The notes below the pieces were generated by a model. It was not told where the DNA came from and did no database searches. It was given only the letters and a program-made list of their open reading frames with translations. Shown piece by piece: positions 25,221 to 34,167 of a stretch of 64,000 nucleotides of DNA. Both the position numbers and the translations under genes were made by a program. Origin of the DNA: a bacterium (GTDB lineage Bacteria > Pseudomonadota > Alphaproteobacteria > Acetobacterales > Acetobacteraceae); contig JAMFRO010000006.1 in assembly GCA_026224825.1 (NCBI GenBank), forward strand, positions 1 through 64,000, given 5' to 3'. The stretch's first letter is position 1. Every line of letters starts with the position of its first letter.

Positions 25221-26572
25221 TCTCCAGCGAAACCATCCGCGCCCTCGCCACTGAGCGTGTGCAACCCGCTCTGGCCACGGATCCGGTACGCCGCTTCGGA
25301 CGCATCGTGCGTTCCAATGGCGAGGTGCTGCATGCCTCGGGCATCCGCGCCCCCGTGGGAGCACGTTGCCTCATCGAGATGGAGCACGGCGCTTCCCTCC
25401 CCGCCGAGGTGGTCGGCTTCGAGTCCGGCACGCTGCTGGTTATGCCCGAGCAGGGCACGCGCGGCGTCACCCGTGGCGCGCGCATCCATGTCGAAAGCCG
25501 TGCCCCGGCCCCGCTCATGGGCACGGCACTCCTCGGCCGCGTGCTGGACGCGCGCGGCCAGCCGCTGGATGCGCTGCCCGCCCCGGATGTCGCCTCGCCC
25601 TGGCCGCTCATGGGCATCGCCATCAACCCGATGTCGCGCGAGCGCATCGAACGCCCGTTCGATACCGGCATCCGCGCCATCAACGCGCTCGCCACCTTCG
25701 GCCGCGGCATGCGCGTCGGCCTGTTCGCCGGTTCCGGCGTCGGCAAAACCACTTTGCTCGGCATGATCGCCCGGCACGCCCAGGCCGATGTCGTGGTGGT
25801 CGGCATGATCGGCGAGCGCGGCCGCGAAATCCGCGAATTCATCGAAGACCATATCGGCCCGGCCCGGCCGCGCAGTGTGGTCATCGCCTCCCCTGCCGAT
25901 GACACGGCGTTGGGCCGCGTACACGGCGCCTACCGCGCCGCCGCCGTCGCCGAATTTTTTCGCGCCCAGGGCAAGCATGTTTTGCTTGTGGTGGACAGCC
26001 TCACCCGCCTCGCCATGGGCCTGCGCGAAATTGGCCTGGCCGCCGGCGAGCCCCCCGCCACCAAAGGCTACCCGCCCTCGGTCTTCGGGGCACTCGCCGC
26101 CTATGTGGAGCGCGCCGGCAATGCCGATGCCGCGCAGGGCTCCATCACCGCCATCTACACCGTGCTGGTGGAAGGCGACGACCATATCGGCGACCCGGTG
26201 GCGGACACCGCCCGCTCGGTGTTGGATGGGCACATCGTGCTTTCCCGCGCCCTCACCGAGGCCGCCATCTACCCGCCCATCGACATCACCGCCTCGCTCT
26301 CCCGCCCCATGCCGGCGCTGGTCAGCACCGCCCATCTGCAACGCGCCGGACGCTTCCGTGCCCTGTGGGCGCGCCGGGCGGAGAAGCAGGACATCATCGA
26401 CCTCGGCGCCTATGCCCCAGGGCGCGACAGGCTGCTGGACGAAGCCTTGCGCCGCGCCCCCGCCATGGAAGCGCTGCTGCGCCAGGATGTGAATGAGGCG
26501 GTGAGCCTGGCCACCAGCGCTGCCGCACTGGCCGAAGTCCTGACCGAGCCCCAAGCGGAGCCAACAGCATGA
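25217..26572 (+). CDS. fliI: Flagellar export ATPase FliI
   Basis: Hexameric ATPase of the flagellar export apparatus, related to F1 beta. The 451-aa protein has a Walker A motif at about 172-179 (GSGVGKTT), GMIGERGREIREF downstream, a Walker B-like strand HVLLVVDSLTRLAMGLREI, and the type III ATPase motif AYVERAGNADAAQGSIT. It overlaps fliH and fliJ as ATGA on both sides, giving a compact fliH-fliI-fliJ block. Confidence 0.98.
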   Translation: MISSETIRALATERVQPALATDPVRRFGRIVRSNGEVLHASGIRAPVGARCLIEMEHGASLPAEVVGFESGTLLVMPEQGTRGVTRGARIHVESRAPAPLMGTALLGRVLDARGQPLDALPAPDVASPWPLMGIAINPMSRERIERPFDTGIRAINALATFGRGMRVGLFAGSGVGKTTLLGMIARHAQADVVVVGMIGERGREIREFIEDHIGPARPRSVVIASPADDTALGRVHGAYRAAAVAEFFRAQGKHVLLVVDSLTRLAMGLREIGLAAGEPPATKGYPPSVFGALAAYVERAGNADAAQGSITAIYTVLVEGDDHIGDPVADTARSVLDGHIVLSRALTEAAIYPPIDITASLSRPMPALVSTAHLQRAGRFRALWARRAEKQDIIDLGAYAPGRDRLLDEALRRAPAMEALLRQDVNEAVSLATSAAALAEVLTEPQAEPTA

Positions 26573-26994
26573 AACCACGCACCATCGCCCGTCTGGACAT
26601 GCTGGAAGCCGCGCGCGAGGCGCAGTTGCAGGAGGCCGTGCGCCGCCACGCCGCCAGCATGGCCCAGAGCCAGCAGCAGCGGCAGATGCTCGCCGCCTAT
26701 CGCGACCGCCTGGCCGCGAGCTGGCAGGATGGCGCACCCATCGCCGCCGCGGAGGCCAGCCGGGCGAGCCAGTTCGCGGCCGGGGCGCGGAATGCCGCCG
26801 CGCAGATCGAAACCACCGAGACCAAAACGCAAGCGCAGCTTAACGACGCCACGGAAGAGCTGGTCAAGGTTAAATCCCACCGCCGCAAACTGGCCGGGCA
26901 ATTGCGCGACGCCGCCCGCGTTGCCGCCACGGAGGCAGAACAAAAAGCCGAGCGCGACCGGCCGCATAAAATCGTCGGCGGGCGGCGCGCATGA
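26569..26994 (+). CDS. fliJ: Flagellar export stalk protein FliJ
   Basis: Coiled-coil stalk that sits in the FliI ring and contacts FlhA. The 141-aa protein is almost wholly helical and highly charged (RLDMLEAAREAQLQEAVRRH; ELVKVKSHRRKLAGQLRDAA), with the FliJ length. FliJ is poorly conserved in sequence; the call depends on coiled-coil character and direct coupling to fliI. Confidence 0.85.
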   Translation: MKPRTIARLDMLEAAREAQLQEAVRRHAASMAQSQQQRQMLAAYRDRLAASWQDGAPIAAAEASRASQFAAGARNAAAQIETTETKTQAQLNDATEELVKVKSHRRKLAGQLRDAARVAATEAEQKAERDRPHKIVGGRRA

Positions 26995-27036
26995 CCCCCA
27001 ATCTTTCATTCCACCGGCTTGGTTAAGGAGACCCCC

Positions 27037-28248
27037 ATGGACCTATCCTTCTATTCCAATTTTTCCTCTTCGCTGGCAGCGCAGGAAGCGCAAATCAACG
27101 TGCTGCAGCAGCAAATTTCCACGGGGCTGACCGTGCAGACGCCGGACCAGAATCCCGCAGCTTACGAAACAGGGGCTCTCGGCACTGACCAGGTCAGCCG
27201 CCTGGCCAATGACAACACCACCCAGGCCTCCATCCAGGTGCAGCTTGGGTCGGCCAATAACGCCTATAGCTCGATGAGTTCCCTTTTGAACAATGTTCAA
27301 GGCATCGTCGAGCAGGCCCTCAACGGCACCACCAACAGCGCGAATATGAACGCGCTCTCCAGCCAGGTGAATTCCGCCGCGCAGCAATTGCTGGCTCTGG
27401 GCAACACCACCGCCCCCAACGGCACTTATCTGTTCGGCGGCTCGCGCGGCGGTGTGGCGCCGTTCCAGGAGGATGCCTCCGGCAACGTCGTCTATTTCGG
27501 CGACGGCGCATCCTCCCAGGCCAGTATCGGCGAGGGCACCACCGCCAGCACCATCGCCAACGGCACGGTCTTCGTCTCAGCCTTGCAGGGCGACGGCACA
27601 GGTGCTGTCACCGCCACCTCGTCCAATACCGGCACCGGCCAGATCGTCCCCGAGGGCACGGTCAACGCCGCCGCGGCCAATGCCTTCCAGCAGGGCAGTT
27701 CGCCCATTACCATCACCTTCGGCACAGGCAGTACTTACACCGCCACGCAGGGCGGCTCCACCATCGCCTCCGGCACGCTCTCCACCGCATCGGGCAGCTC
27801 GGGTACAAGCGTGCAGGTCGCCGGCGTCGATTACAACATCACCGGCGCGCCTGCGAGCGGCGACAGCTTCACCATCGCCCCGGCGCGCACGCAATCGGTC
27901 TTCACTTTGCTGCAGAACATCGTCACCGCTCTGGGCAGTGCCGGCACCACCCCAGCGCAGGTGGCGCAGACCAACCAGATCCTCAACCAGGGCCTGGCCG
28001 GCATCGCGCAATACCAGCAGAGCGTCACCACCGCCCAGGCACAAAATGGTGTCACTTTGCAGGCCATCACCGCCACCGGCACCGGCAATACCGATGAGTC
28101 CACCGAGGCGCAGACCAACGTCAGCAACGCCACCGCCGTCAACACCCCCGTCGCCATCGCCGCACTCGACCAGACGATGACCGCCCTGCAGGCCGCCATG
28201 AAAACCTTCGGCACCGTGCAGAACCTCAGCCTGTTCAACTATCTTTAA
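27037..28248 (+). CDS. flgL: Flagellar hook-filament junction protein FlgL (HAP3)
   Basis: Second hook-filament junction protein, flagellin-related. The 403-aa protein has the N-terminal helix region LQQQISTGLTVQTPDQNPAAY and a flagellin-like C-terminus (QTNVSNATAVNTPVAIAAL...). The middle is Thr/Gly/Ser-rich. ATG 27037 is chosen over 27019 because a clear AAGGAG site lies seven bases before it. Its partner flgK is in the leftward arm. Confidence 0.93.
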   Translation: MDLSFYSNFSSSLAAQEAQINVLQQQISTGLTVQTPDQNPAAYETGALGTDQVSRLANDNTTQASIQVQLGSANNAYSSMSSLLNNVQGIVEQALNGTTNSANMNALSSQVNSAAQQLLALGNTTAPNGTYLFGGSRGGVAPFQEDASGNVVYFGDGASSQASIGEGTTASTIANGTVFVSALQGDGTGAVTATSSNTGTGQIVPEGTVNAAAANAFQQGSSPITITFGTGSTYTATQGGSTIASGTLSTASGSSGTSVQVAGVDYNITGAPASGDSFTIAPARTQSVFTLLQNIVTALGSAGTTPAQVAQTNQILNQGLAGIAQYQQSVTTAQAQNGVTLQAITATGTGNTDESTEAQTNVSNATAVNTPVAIAALDQTMTALQAAMKTFGTVQNLSLFNYL

Positions 28249-28259
28249 GGAGCCGCCGC

Positions 28260-31200
28260 ATGTCGGACGCAATCTTCATCGTCGGCTATTACCGCAGCGG
28301 TACCTCCGCACTTTCGGGCGCCCTGCAACGTGCGGGGGTCAAATTCTATAACGAGGCCGATCCGAACGAGCACAACCCGCTCGGCTTCTATGAAATCCCC
28401 GAGCTGATCGAATTCGATGTCGAATTGTTCAACAAGCTCGGCGTCGATTGGACCGATGTGCGCGGCCTGCCGCTGGGCTGGGCCGAGCGCGCCGACCTCG
28501 CCAATATGCTGACCAGGCTCGACGATATATTGCGCCGCCGCTTCACGCGGAAGGACCGCATCTGGGGCCTCAAACACCCGCATCTATGCCGCACTTTGCC
28601 GCTGTATGAGCGCGCCGCGCGTCAGGCCGGGCACAAGCCGCATGTCGTGCACATCTTCCGCGACCCCTGGACCGCCGCCGCCAGCCAGGGTTTGAAAAAC
28701 GGTCTTACCCGCGCCCATGCGCTGCTGCTGTGGATGAGCTACATCACCAATGCCGAGCGCCAGGCGCGCCATTTGCCGCGCAGTTGGCTCACATACGAGG
28801 ATCTGCTTGCCGAACCAGGTGCGGCACTCGCCCGGCTCGGCACCACGCTCAAGCTCGACCTCGGCAATACGGCGGCGGCCGCGAGCTATCTCACAACCCA
28901 GCTCAACCGTTCCGAGGCGATGAGCCAGACCGATCTCTGCCGCCCGCTGCGCCGCCTGGTGCAGCAGGCCTGGGACGCTATTCGCGAACGCGAATTCGCT
29001 CCCGCCATCTGGGATGATTTCGCGGTGGAAACAGCCGATCTGGTCGGCTTCCTCACCGAGATTGGCGCCAGCCGTGGCCGCGTCATCCCCGCCCTCGGCG
29101 GCTCGCTCGCCACCACGGCGGGCCACACCACCGCCGCCACCGCCAAATCCCTGCGCCCGCCCGAGCGCACGGATGAAGGGGCGCGCACCCGCCTCACCGC
29201 CTTGCAATCCGCCACCGGCGCGCTGCCAACCGTCTCGGTCATCATCGTCGCCCCGCGCGGCCGTGCGGCAGCGGTGAACGACACGCTGGAATCCCTGAAC
29301 GCGCAATGGCTGAAACCCGCCGCCATCCGCATCCTCGCGGTGGAGGAGGTGAGCATCGAGGGCGTTACCACCATCGCCGTGCCGCCCGAGCCCGAGGCCG
29401 CCACGCGCATCGCCTGCGCCGAGCTGAACCTGGAAGCCAGCACCGCCGATTACGTCGCCATCATCAATGCCGGCGATACGGTGGCGCCCGATGCCTGCCT
29501 GCGCTTCGCCCTCACCGCGCGTGAGCACGATTCCGCAATGATCTATTGCGATGAGATCGTGCCGCGCGCCGGCGGCGCCTGGGTGCGGCACAAGCCGGGC
29601 TGGGACATCACCCGCCTGCGCCAGGCCGCCTATATCGGCGACTGGGTCTGGTACCGTGGCGCGGAGGTGCTGCGTCTCGGCGGCTTCGCCCCGCATGCCG
29701 CCGGGGCCGAGGAGTATGACTACCAGCTCCGCCTCGCCGAAACCGGGGCAAAAATCACGCGCCTGCCGGAGGCTTTGTTCACCCGCAGCGCACAAAGCCA
29801 GCGCGACCACATCGAGACCGATGTGTTCTGCGCCCGCGCCGTCGCCGCCCTCAAACAGCATCTGGACCGCGTGGGCCTGCCCGCCGAGGTGCAAAGCCGC
29901 CAGCACGCCGGGCTGTTCCACCACATGCGCCTCACCACGGACCCTGGCACCAGTATTCTGCTCCTCTGCGACGGCGGTGAGATCCCCGCCCTCGATGGCT
30001 GGTTGGCCAATTTGCTCAATGCCGGCGCGCTCAGCGGGCCGATCATCCTGGCCGGTGCGGCGCTGAGCCTGCCGATGCAGAACTACCTCACCGCGGTCAC
30101 GCAACAAGGCACCGAACTAGAGGGCAAGGTGCTGGCCGTGCTGCCCACGCCTGGGCTAACCCCGTCCCAGGCCCTGGCCCAGGCCGTGGCGATGGTGCAA
30201 ACCCCCTATCTCGCCATTCTCGACATCCGGGCTCAGCCCACCGCCCCCAACTGGGTGCAGGGCCTGCGTTCCCGCCTGGCCGACCCCACCATCGTCATGG
30301 CCGGGGCCCGCACCCTCATCTCCACCGGCAATGACATCCGCCAGGCGGCGGTGCAGGGCCCCATCATCATCGGTGCGGACACACGGCTTGGTGCCGGGCA
30401 CATGTCCGACGACCCCGGCCCCGGCGGCTGGCTGCTGGTGGACCAGGAGGCCAGCGCCATCGCCCCGCCCGGCCTGCTGGTGCGCAGCGATGCGCTGCAA
30501 GCCTGCAATTTCCCGGCGCTGGCGGGCGATGCCTTGTGGATCGACCTCTGCGCCCAGCTCCGCGCCAACGGTACGGATAAAGCGGGCTCTAAACTGGTGT
30601 GGACGCCGGATGTCTCGTTCATCGCCCCGCCGGATACCGTGCAGCCCGATGCCGCCAGCCAGTTCCGCAACGGCACAGCCGCGGCACAGGCGTTGCCCTG
30701 GGCCGACCCGTACCATCACCCCGCCCTCTCGCTGCATGGCGATCTGCTGGCCGGTGAATCCCGCAACGGTCTCATCGGCGCCGTGCCGGCCGATCAGCAC
30801 AGCCTGCTGGTCAGCGGCGATCCGCTGACAGGCGCCCCGGTGCTCAATGCCGCGCGCGCCCTACGCCGCGCCGGCATCACCGAGGCCGATTGGGTACCCG
30901 AACTGCCAGGCGCCGCCGACCTCGGCCGCCGCGCCGCTGTGGGCTGGGTGCGCATCAACCCGCTGCGTGCGCCGGATGAATTCAGCCCGCCCCACACCGC
31001 CGTCTACACCGCCATACCGGAGCAGGAGGCGCTGCCCGCACTGGCCGCGGCCGCCCAGATTTATGCCACCTCGCCCGGGCTGGTCACGCAACTGCGCCGC
31101 CTCAGCCCCGCGGGCCAGCCCATCGCCCTCTGGCGCCCAGCCCTGAGCCCGCGCATCTGGCGGGAGCTCACCTTCGGCACCGGGCTCAACACCAAGCCGC

Positions 31201-31700
31201 GCGTGCTGTGGTTCGACGAAGGTTTTGCCCCGCCCTGGATGGTCGATCTCATCAACGACACGCTGGAGAGCGCCTCCTGGATCGTGGTCGAGCGCAAGGG
31301 CGCGAAATATGCCGGCTCGGTGGCGCGCATCGCCCCGCAGGAGTCGGAATTCGCCTGGGCCCAGGCGATGGCGGAGCTCGGCCCGCAGATCCTGGTCCGT
31401 CCGGCCAATGCCGACACCCATGCCGATCATTACCCGGCACTCCTCGCCGCCGCCGCCGGCTGCCACATCCTCACCGATGAGCGGCTGGACGTACCGCCCA
31501 GCTTCGGCGCCGTGCCGCTGCCTGCCCGCGCCCCGGCCTGGACCGAGGCCCTGCGCGCCGCCATCGCGGATCTGAAGACCACGCTGGAGCAGGGCCGCGC
31601 CGCCCGCGCCGCCGCACTTTCGCTTCCAGGGCTGGAGGACGCGCCCCCGCCCTGGCTGCATGCGGTGGAGCATACCCTACTGCGGAGTGCCGCCGAATGA
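28260..31700 (+). CDS. Sulfotransferase / glycosyltransferase multidomain protein in the flagellar operon
   Basis: Large 1146-aa cytoplasmic protein. Residues 1-200 look like a PAPS-dependent sulfotransferase: the 5'-phosphosulfate loop is FIVGYYRSGTSAL (R12, S13, G14, T15) and the 3'-phosphate site is R134-D135 with S142 (FRDPWTAAASQ). Residues about 325-545 resemble a GT2 glycosyltransferase (VSVIIVAPRG; DYVAIINAGDTVAPDA; HKPGWDITRLRQAAYIGDWV). The metal-binding acidic motif is reduced to one clear Asp. Residues about 560-720 look like a second, more degenerate GT-A fold; the last 170 residues (RVLWFDEGFAPPWMVDLI) resemble a sugar-transferase C-terminal half. It lies 11 bp after flgL and overlaps flgA as ATGA. 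A role in flagellin or hook-protein modification is inferred from position. Confidence 0.75.
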   Translation: MSDAIFIVGYYRSGTSALSGALQRAGVKFYNEADPNEHNPLGFYEIPELIEFDVELFNKLGVDWTDVRGLPLGWAERADLANMLTRLDDILRRRFTRKDRIWGLKHPHLCRTLPLYERAARQAGHKPHVVHIFRDPWTAAASQGLKNGLTRAHALLLWMSYITNAERQARHLPRSWLTYEDLLAEPGAALARLGTTLKLDLGNTAAAASYLTTQLNRSEAMSQTDLCRPLRRLVQQAWDAIREREFAPAIWDDFAVETADLVGFLTEIGASRGRVIPALGGSLATTAGHTTAATAKSLRPPERTDEGARTRLTALQSATGALPTVSVIIVAPRGRAAAVNDTLESLNAQWLKPAAIRILAVEEVSIEGVTTIAVPPEPEAATRIACAELNLEASTADYVAIINAGDTVAPDACLRFALTAREHDSAMIYCDEIVPRAGGAWVRHKPGWDITRLRQAAYIGDWVWYRGAEVLRLGGFAPHAAGAEEYDYQLRLAETGAKITRLPEALFTRSAQSQRDHIETDVFCARAVAALKQHLDRVGLPAEVQSRQHAGLFHHMRLTTDPGTSILLLCDGGEIPALDGWLANLLNAGALSGPIILAGAALSLPMQNYLTAVTQQGTELEGKVLAVLPTPGLTPSQALAQAVAMVQTPYLAILDIRAQPTAPNWVQGLRSRLADPTIVMAGARTLISTGNDIRQAAVQGPIIIGADTRLGAGHMSDDPGPGGWLLVDQEASAIAPPGLLVRSDALQACNFPALAGDALWIDLCAQLRANGTDKAGSKLVWTPDVSFIAPPDTVQPDAASQFRNGTAAAQALPWADPYHHPALSLHGDLLAGESRNGLIGAVPADQHSLLVSGDPLTGAPVLNAARALRRAGITEADWVPELPGAADLGRRAAVGWVRINPLRAPDEFSPPHTAVYTAIPEQEALPALAAAAQIYATSPGLVTQLRRLSPAGQPIALWRPALSPRIWRELTFGTGLNTKPRVLWFDEGFAPPWMVDLINDTLESASWIVVERKGAKYAGSVARIAPQESEFAWAQAMAELGPQILVRPANADTHADHYPALLAAAAGCHILTDERLDVPPSFGAVPLPARAPAWTEALRAAIADLKTTLEQGRAARAAALSLPGLEDAPPPWLHAVEHTLLRSAAE

Positions 31701-32401
31701 GCCTGCGCCGCACCGCTCTGGCCGCCGCCGTGGCACTCCTCCCCAGCCTTGCTTTGCCTGGCGTGGCCGTGGCGGGCGTGGCCGTGGCGGGAGAGAGCGC
31801 GGATGAAGTCTCGGCGGCGGTGCGGCAGGCGGCTCAATCCCTCGCCCCGACCGGTGCCAGCATCAGCCTCGGCCCGGTCACCGGCGCGCAATACATGCAA
31901 AACTGCGGCACGGCGCTTACCGTAAGCATGAGCGGCAACGCCCCTTACGAGCAGGCCGCCGTGCGCTGCCCGGCCCCAAACTGGACCCTCTACGTCACCG
32001 TCACCGTGGCGCAGAGCGAGAATGTGGTCGTTGCCGCCCGCCCGGTTGCCGCCGGCCACGCCCTCACCGCCGATGACCTCAAACTAGCCCCTTTGCCGGT
32101 GCAGCAATTCGCCGGCCGCCAGGTGTATTTCGACCCCGCCCAGCTCATCGGCGCGCAGGCCAACATGTCCCTCGCCACCGGCATGCCCGTCACCACCGAT
32201 TCCGTGCAGGCCCCGGTGGTGGTGAAGGCCGGGCAGACCGTTACTGTGAACGTCGTCAGCGGCGGTGTGCAACTATCGCTGGATGCCACGGCCGAGCAGA
32301 CCGGGCGCATTGGCGACACCATACTCCTCACCAACCCCGGCACCGGCCGGCGCTTCTCCGCCCAGGTCACCGCCAGCGGGGTTGAGTTGGTATTGCAATG
32401 A
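31697..32401 (+). CDS. flgA: Flagellar P-ring assembly chaperone FlgA
   Basis: Periplasmic chaperone for FlgI. The 234-aa protein has a Sec signal peptide (about 1-30) ending in a duplicated GVAVA sequence. A C-terminal SAF-type FlgA domain follows (VVVAARPVAAGHALTADDLKL; GMPVTTDSVQAPVVVKAGQT; DATAEQTGRIGDTILLTN). It is the last gene of the long rightward operon before flagellin. The signal-peptide end contains a 15-bp tandem duplication. Confidence 0.93.
   Translation: MSLRRTALAAAVALLPSLALPGVAVAGVAVAGESADEVSAAVRQAAQSLAPTGASISLGPVTGAQYMQNCGTALTVSMSGNAPYEQAAVRCPAPNWTLYVTVTVAQSENVVVAARPVAAGHALTADDLKLAPLPVQQFAGRQVYFDPAQLIGAQANMSLATGMPVTTDSVQAPVVVKAGQTVTVNVVSGGVQLSLDATAEQTGRIGDTILLTNPGTGRRFSAQVTASGVELVLQ
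31760..31789 (+). repeat. 15-bp tandem duplication in the FlgA signal region
   Basis: Two exact copies of GGCGTGGCCGTGGCG encode GVAVA twice. The duplication lengthens the signal-peptide end or the N-terminus of the mature protein without shifting frame. Confidence 0.95.
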
Positions 32402-32571
32402 TTCTGGGCAATGACGAACTCAGCTTCACCGATTTCACAAATAAAACCGTCCAGCCGAGTCAAACTTCTCCACCAGCACGCGAATTAATGGGTACGGCAA
32501 TCACAAACGACCCTCACGTCTAGCCGTACTACTCGCTGTAATCCCCTCGCTGTAAACTCAAGGAGTTTCAT
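32402..32571 (+). promoter_or_regulatory. Flagellin upstream region
   Basis: 170 bp with lower GC than its neighbours, ending in a strong AAGGAG six bases before the fliC ATG. A direct repeat CTCGCTGTAA occurs twice near 32530-32556. A sigma-28-like promoter is expected here. The best candidates (TCAAACTT and GCGAATTA near 32460-32490) match only about five of eight positions each, so no promoter is assigned. Confidence 0.4.
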
Positions 32572-34080
32572 ATGTCGGCCGTAGGTTCAATTCTGACCAA
32601 CACCGGAGCGCTGCAGGCGCTTAACGCCATCTCGAACACCTCCACGACAAACAACAACCTGGAAGCTCAGCTCTCCAGCGGTCTGTCGATCAACTCCCCC
32701 TCCAACAACCCGGCCGGCTATATCACCGCCCAGGGCTTCACCTCGCAGCTCAACGGCATCACCCAGGCCATTTCCAACGCCAACCAGGGTGTGTCTTTGC
32801 TGCAGACGGCGCAGGGCGCCATCACCCAGCAGATCGGCATTGTGCAGCAGCTCAACTCCATCGCCGTGCAGGCCGCCAACGGCACGCAGACATCGGCTGA
32901 AGCGCAATCGCTGCAGAACGTCGTCAATCAGCTCTCCGGTCAGGTTTCCACCATCGCGAACCAGACGCAGTTCAACGACATCAACCTGCTGAACGGCTCT
33001 TTCTCCGGTGTGCAGTTCCAGGTCGGTGCCAATGAGGGGCAGACGCAGACGCTCAGCATCAGCAACACGAATGCGAGCGCGATCGGCATGAACGCGACGA
33101 CATCCGACGCCGCGGTTTATGCGACCGGCGCGACCGCCAGCAGCGGCGTACTCACGGCCGGGGCCAATGCCACGACCCTGGGCGCCTTCACGAAATCGGC
33201 CAGTGCTGCCGCCGACGTGTCCATCACCGGCCCGGCCGGTGGCACGGCCTCGGTCGCGGTCACCTCTGCGAGCGAATCCGCCGCTTCTCTGGCGACTTCG
33301 ATCAACAATGTCTCCGGCACCACCGGCGTGCAGGCTCAGGCAACCAACACGGTTACCCTGGCGCTGACCGCGGGCACTGGCGCCACGCCCGGCTTTTCCT
33401 TCACCATCCAGTCCGGTACCGGTGCAACCGGTGCGCTCTCCAGCTCGGGCATTGGCAAGGCGCAGACCATCAACGCCTCCTCCGCGGCGCAGGTTGTCAG
33501 CCAGGTCAATGGCCAAAGCTCGACCAGCGGCATCACCGCCTCCCTCGACCAGAGCGGTAATCTGGTTCTGAGCCAGACCAGCGGCCAGAACATCGACATC
33601 TCCGCTGTTACCGCCGGTTCGCTGGCAACGACAGCCGCTACGCCTGTCGTGCTGAATTCCGGCGCGGCATCCGGTACCATCCAGGGCCAGGTGCAGCTGC
33701 AGTCCAGCGGTGCCTTCTCGGTCAAGAACGCCGCGAACATTGGTGAGAGCACGTCTTCCACGCTGACCGCTCTCTCCAGCATCAATGTCAGCACCACCAG
33801 CGGCGCCAATACCGCCATCAACGTGGTGAAATACGCGCTGGCGAGCCTGAACAACCAGGGTGGCCAGCTCGGCGCCGTGCAGCAGGCGATGACGGCGAAC
33901 ATCAACAATTTGAACGCCACCACCCAGAACCTCACCACCGCCCTTGGCGTGGTGCAGGATGCCAACATCCCCGCGGTCAGCAACCAGCTCACCGAGGCGG
34001 AAATCCAGGCACAGTCCGGCGTGGCCGCGCTCAAATCCTCGACCCAGTTGCAGCAGAGCTATCTCTCGCTGCTGCCGTAA
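32572..34080 (+). CDS. fliC: Flagellin FliC
   Basis: Filament subunit. The 502-aa protein has the conserved D0/D1 ends: N-terminal NNNLEAQLSSGLSINSPSNN, GFTSQLNGITQAISNANQGV and FNDINLLNGSF; C-terminal NTAINVVKYALASLNNQGGQ and ALKSSTQLQQSYLSLLP. The central 230 residues are Ser/Thr/Ala-rich, form the exposed part and offer many possible O-glycosylation sites. Single flagellin gene in the window, followed by a strong terminator. The GT-like gene at 28260 is a candidate modifier. Confidence 0.97.
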   Translation: MSAVGSILTNTGALQALNAISNTSTTNNNLEAQLSSGLSINSPSNNPAGYITAQGFTSQLNGITQAISNANQGVSLLQTAQGAITQQIGIVQQLNSIAVQAANGTQTSAEAQSLQNVVNQLSGQVSTIANQTQFNDINLLNGSFSGVQFQVGANEGQTQTLSISNTNASAIGMNATTSDAAVYATGATASSGVLTAGANATTLGAFTKSASAAADVSITGPAGGTASVAVTSASESAASLATSINNVSGTTGVQAQATNTVTLALTAGTGATPGFSFTIQSGTGATGALSSSGIGKAQTINASSAAQVVSQVNGQSSTSGITASLDQSGNLVLSQTSGQNIDISAVTAGSLATTAATPVVLNSGAASGTIQGQVQLQSSGAFSVKNAANIGESTSSTLTALSSINVSTTSGANTAINVVKYALASLNNQGGQLGAVQQAMTANINNLNATTQNLTTALGVVQDANIPAVSNQLTEAEIQAQSGVAALKSSTQLQQSYLSLLP

Positions 34081-34091
34081 GTCCCGTTACA

Positions 34092-34122
34092 CCAGGCCGG
34101 GGGCAACCCCGGCCTGGATTTT
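34092..34122 (+). terminator. Intrinsic terminator of fliC
   Basis: A perfect 11-bp GC-rich stem, CCAGGCCGGGG / CCCCGGCCTGG, closed by a GCAA (GNRA) tetraloop and followed by ATTTT, begins 12 bp after the flagellin stop codon. It separates a highly expressed flagellin transcript from fliD. Confidence 0.93.
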
Positions 34123-34167
34123 CCAACTTTTACAACCAGGCCAACTTTACAACCAAGCAGGTAAAAA

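Noticed and set aside
28584..30107. 507-codon open frame on the minus strand inside the sulfotransferase/GT gene
   Set aside because: It is a shadow of high-GC codon use: the plus-strand frame has motifs and neighbours in the same operon, while the minus frame shows no family features. Similar long antisense frames at 15046-16014, 20099-20896 and 53692-54753 were rejected for the same reason.
32440..32495. Sigma-28 promoter before fliC
   Set aside because: The best blocks match the consensus at about five of eight positions each with imperfect spacing; not enough to call.
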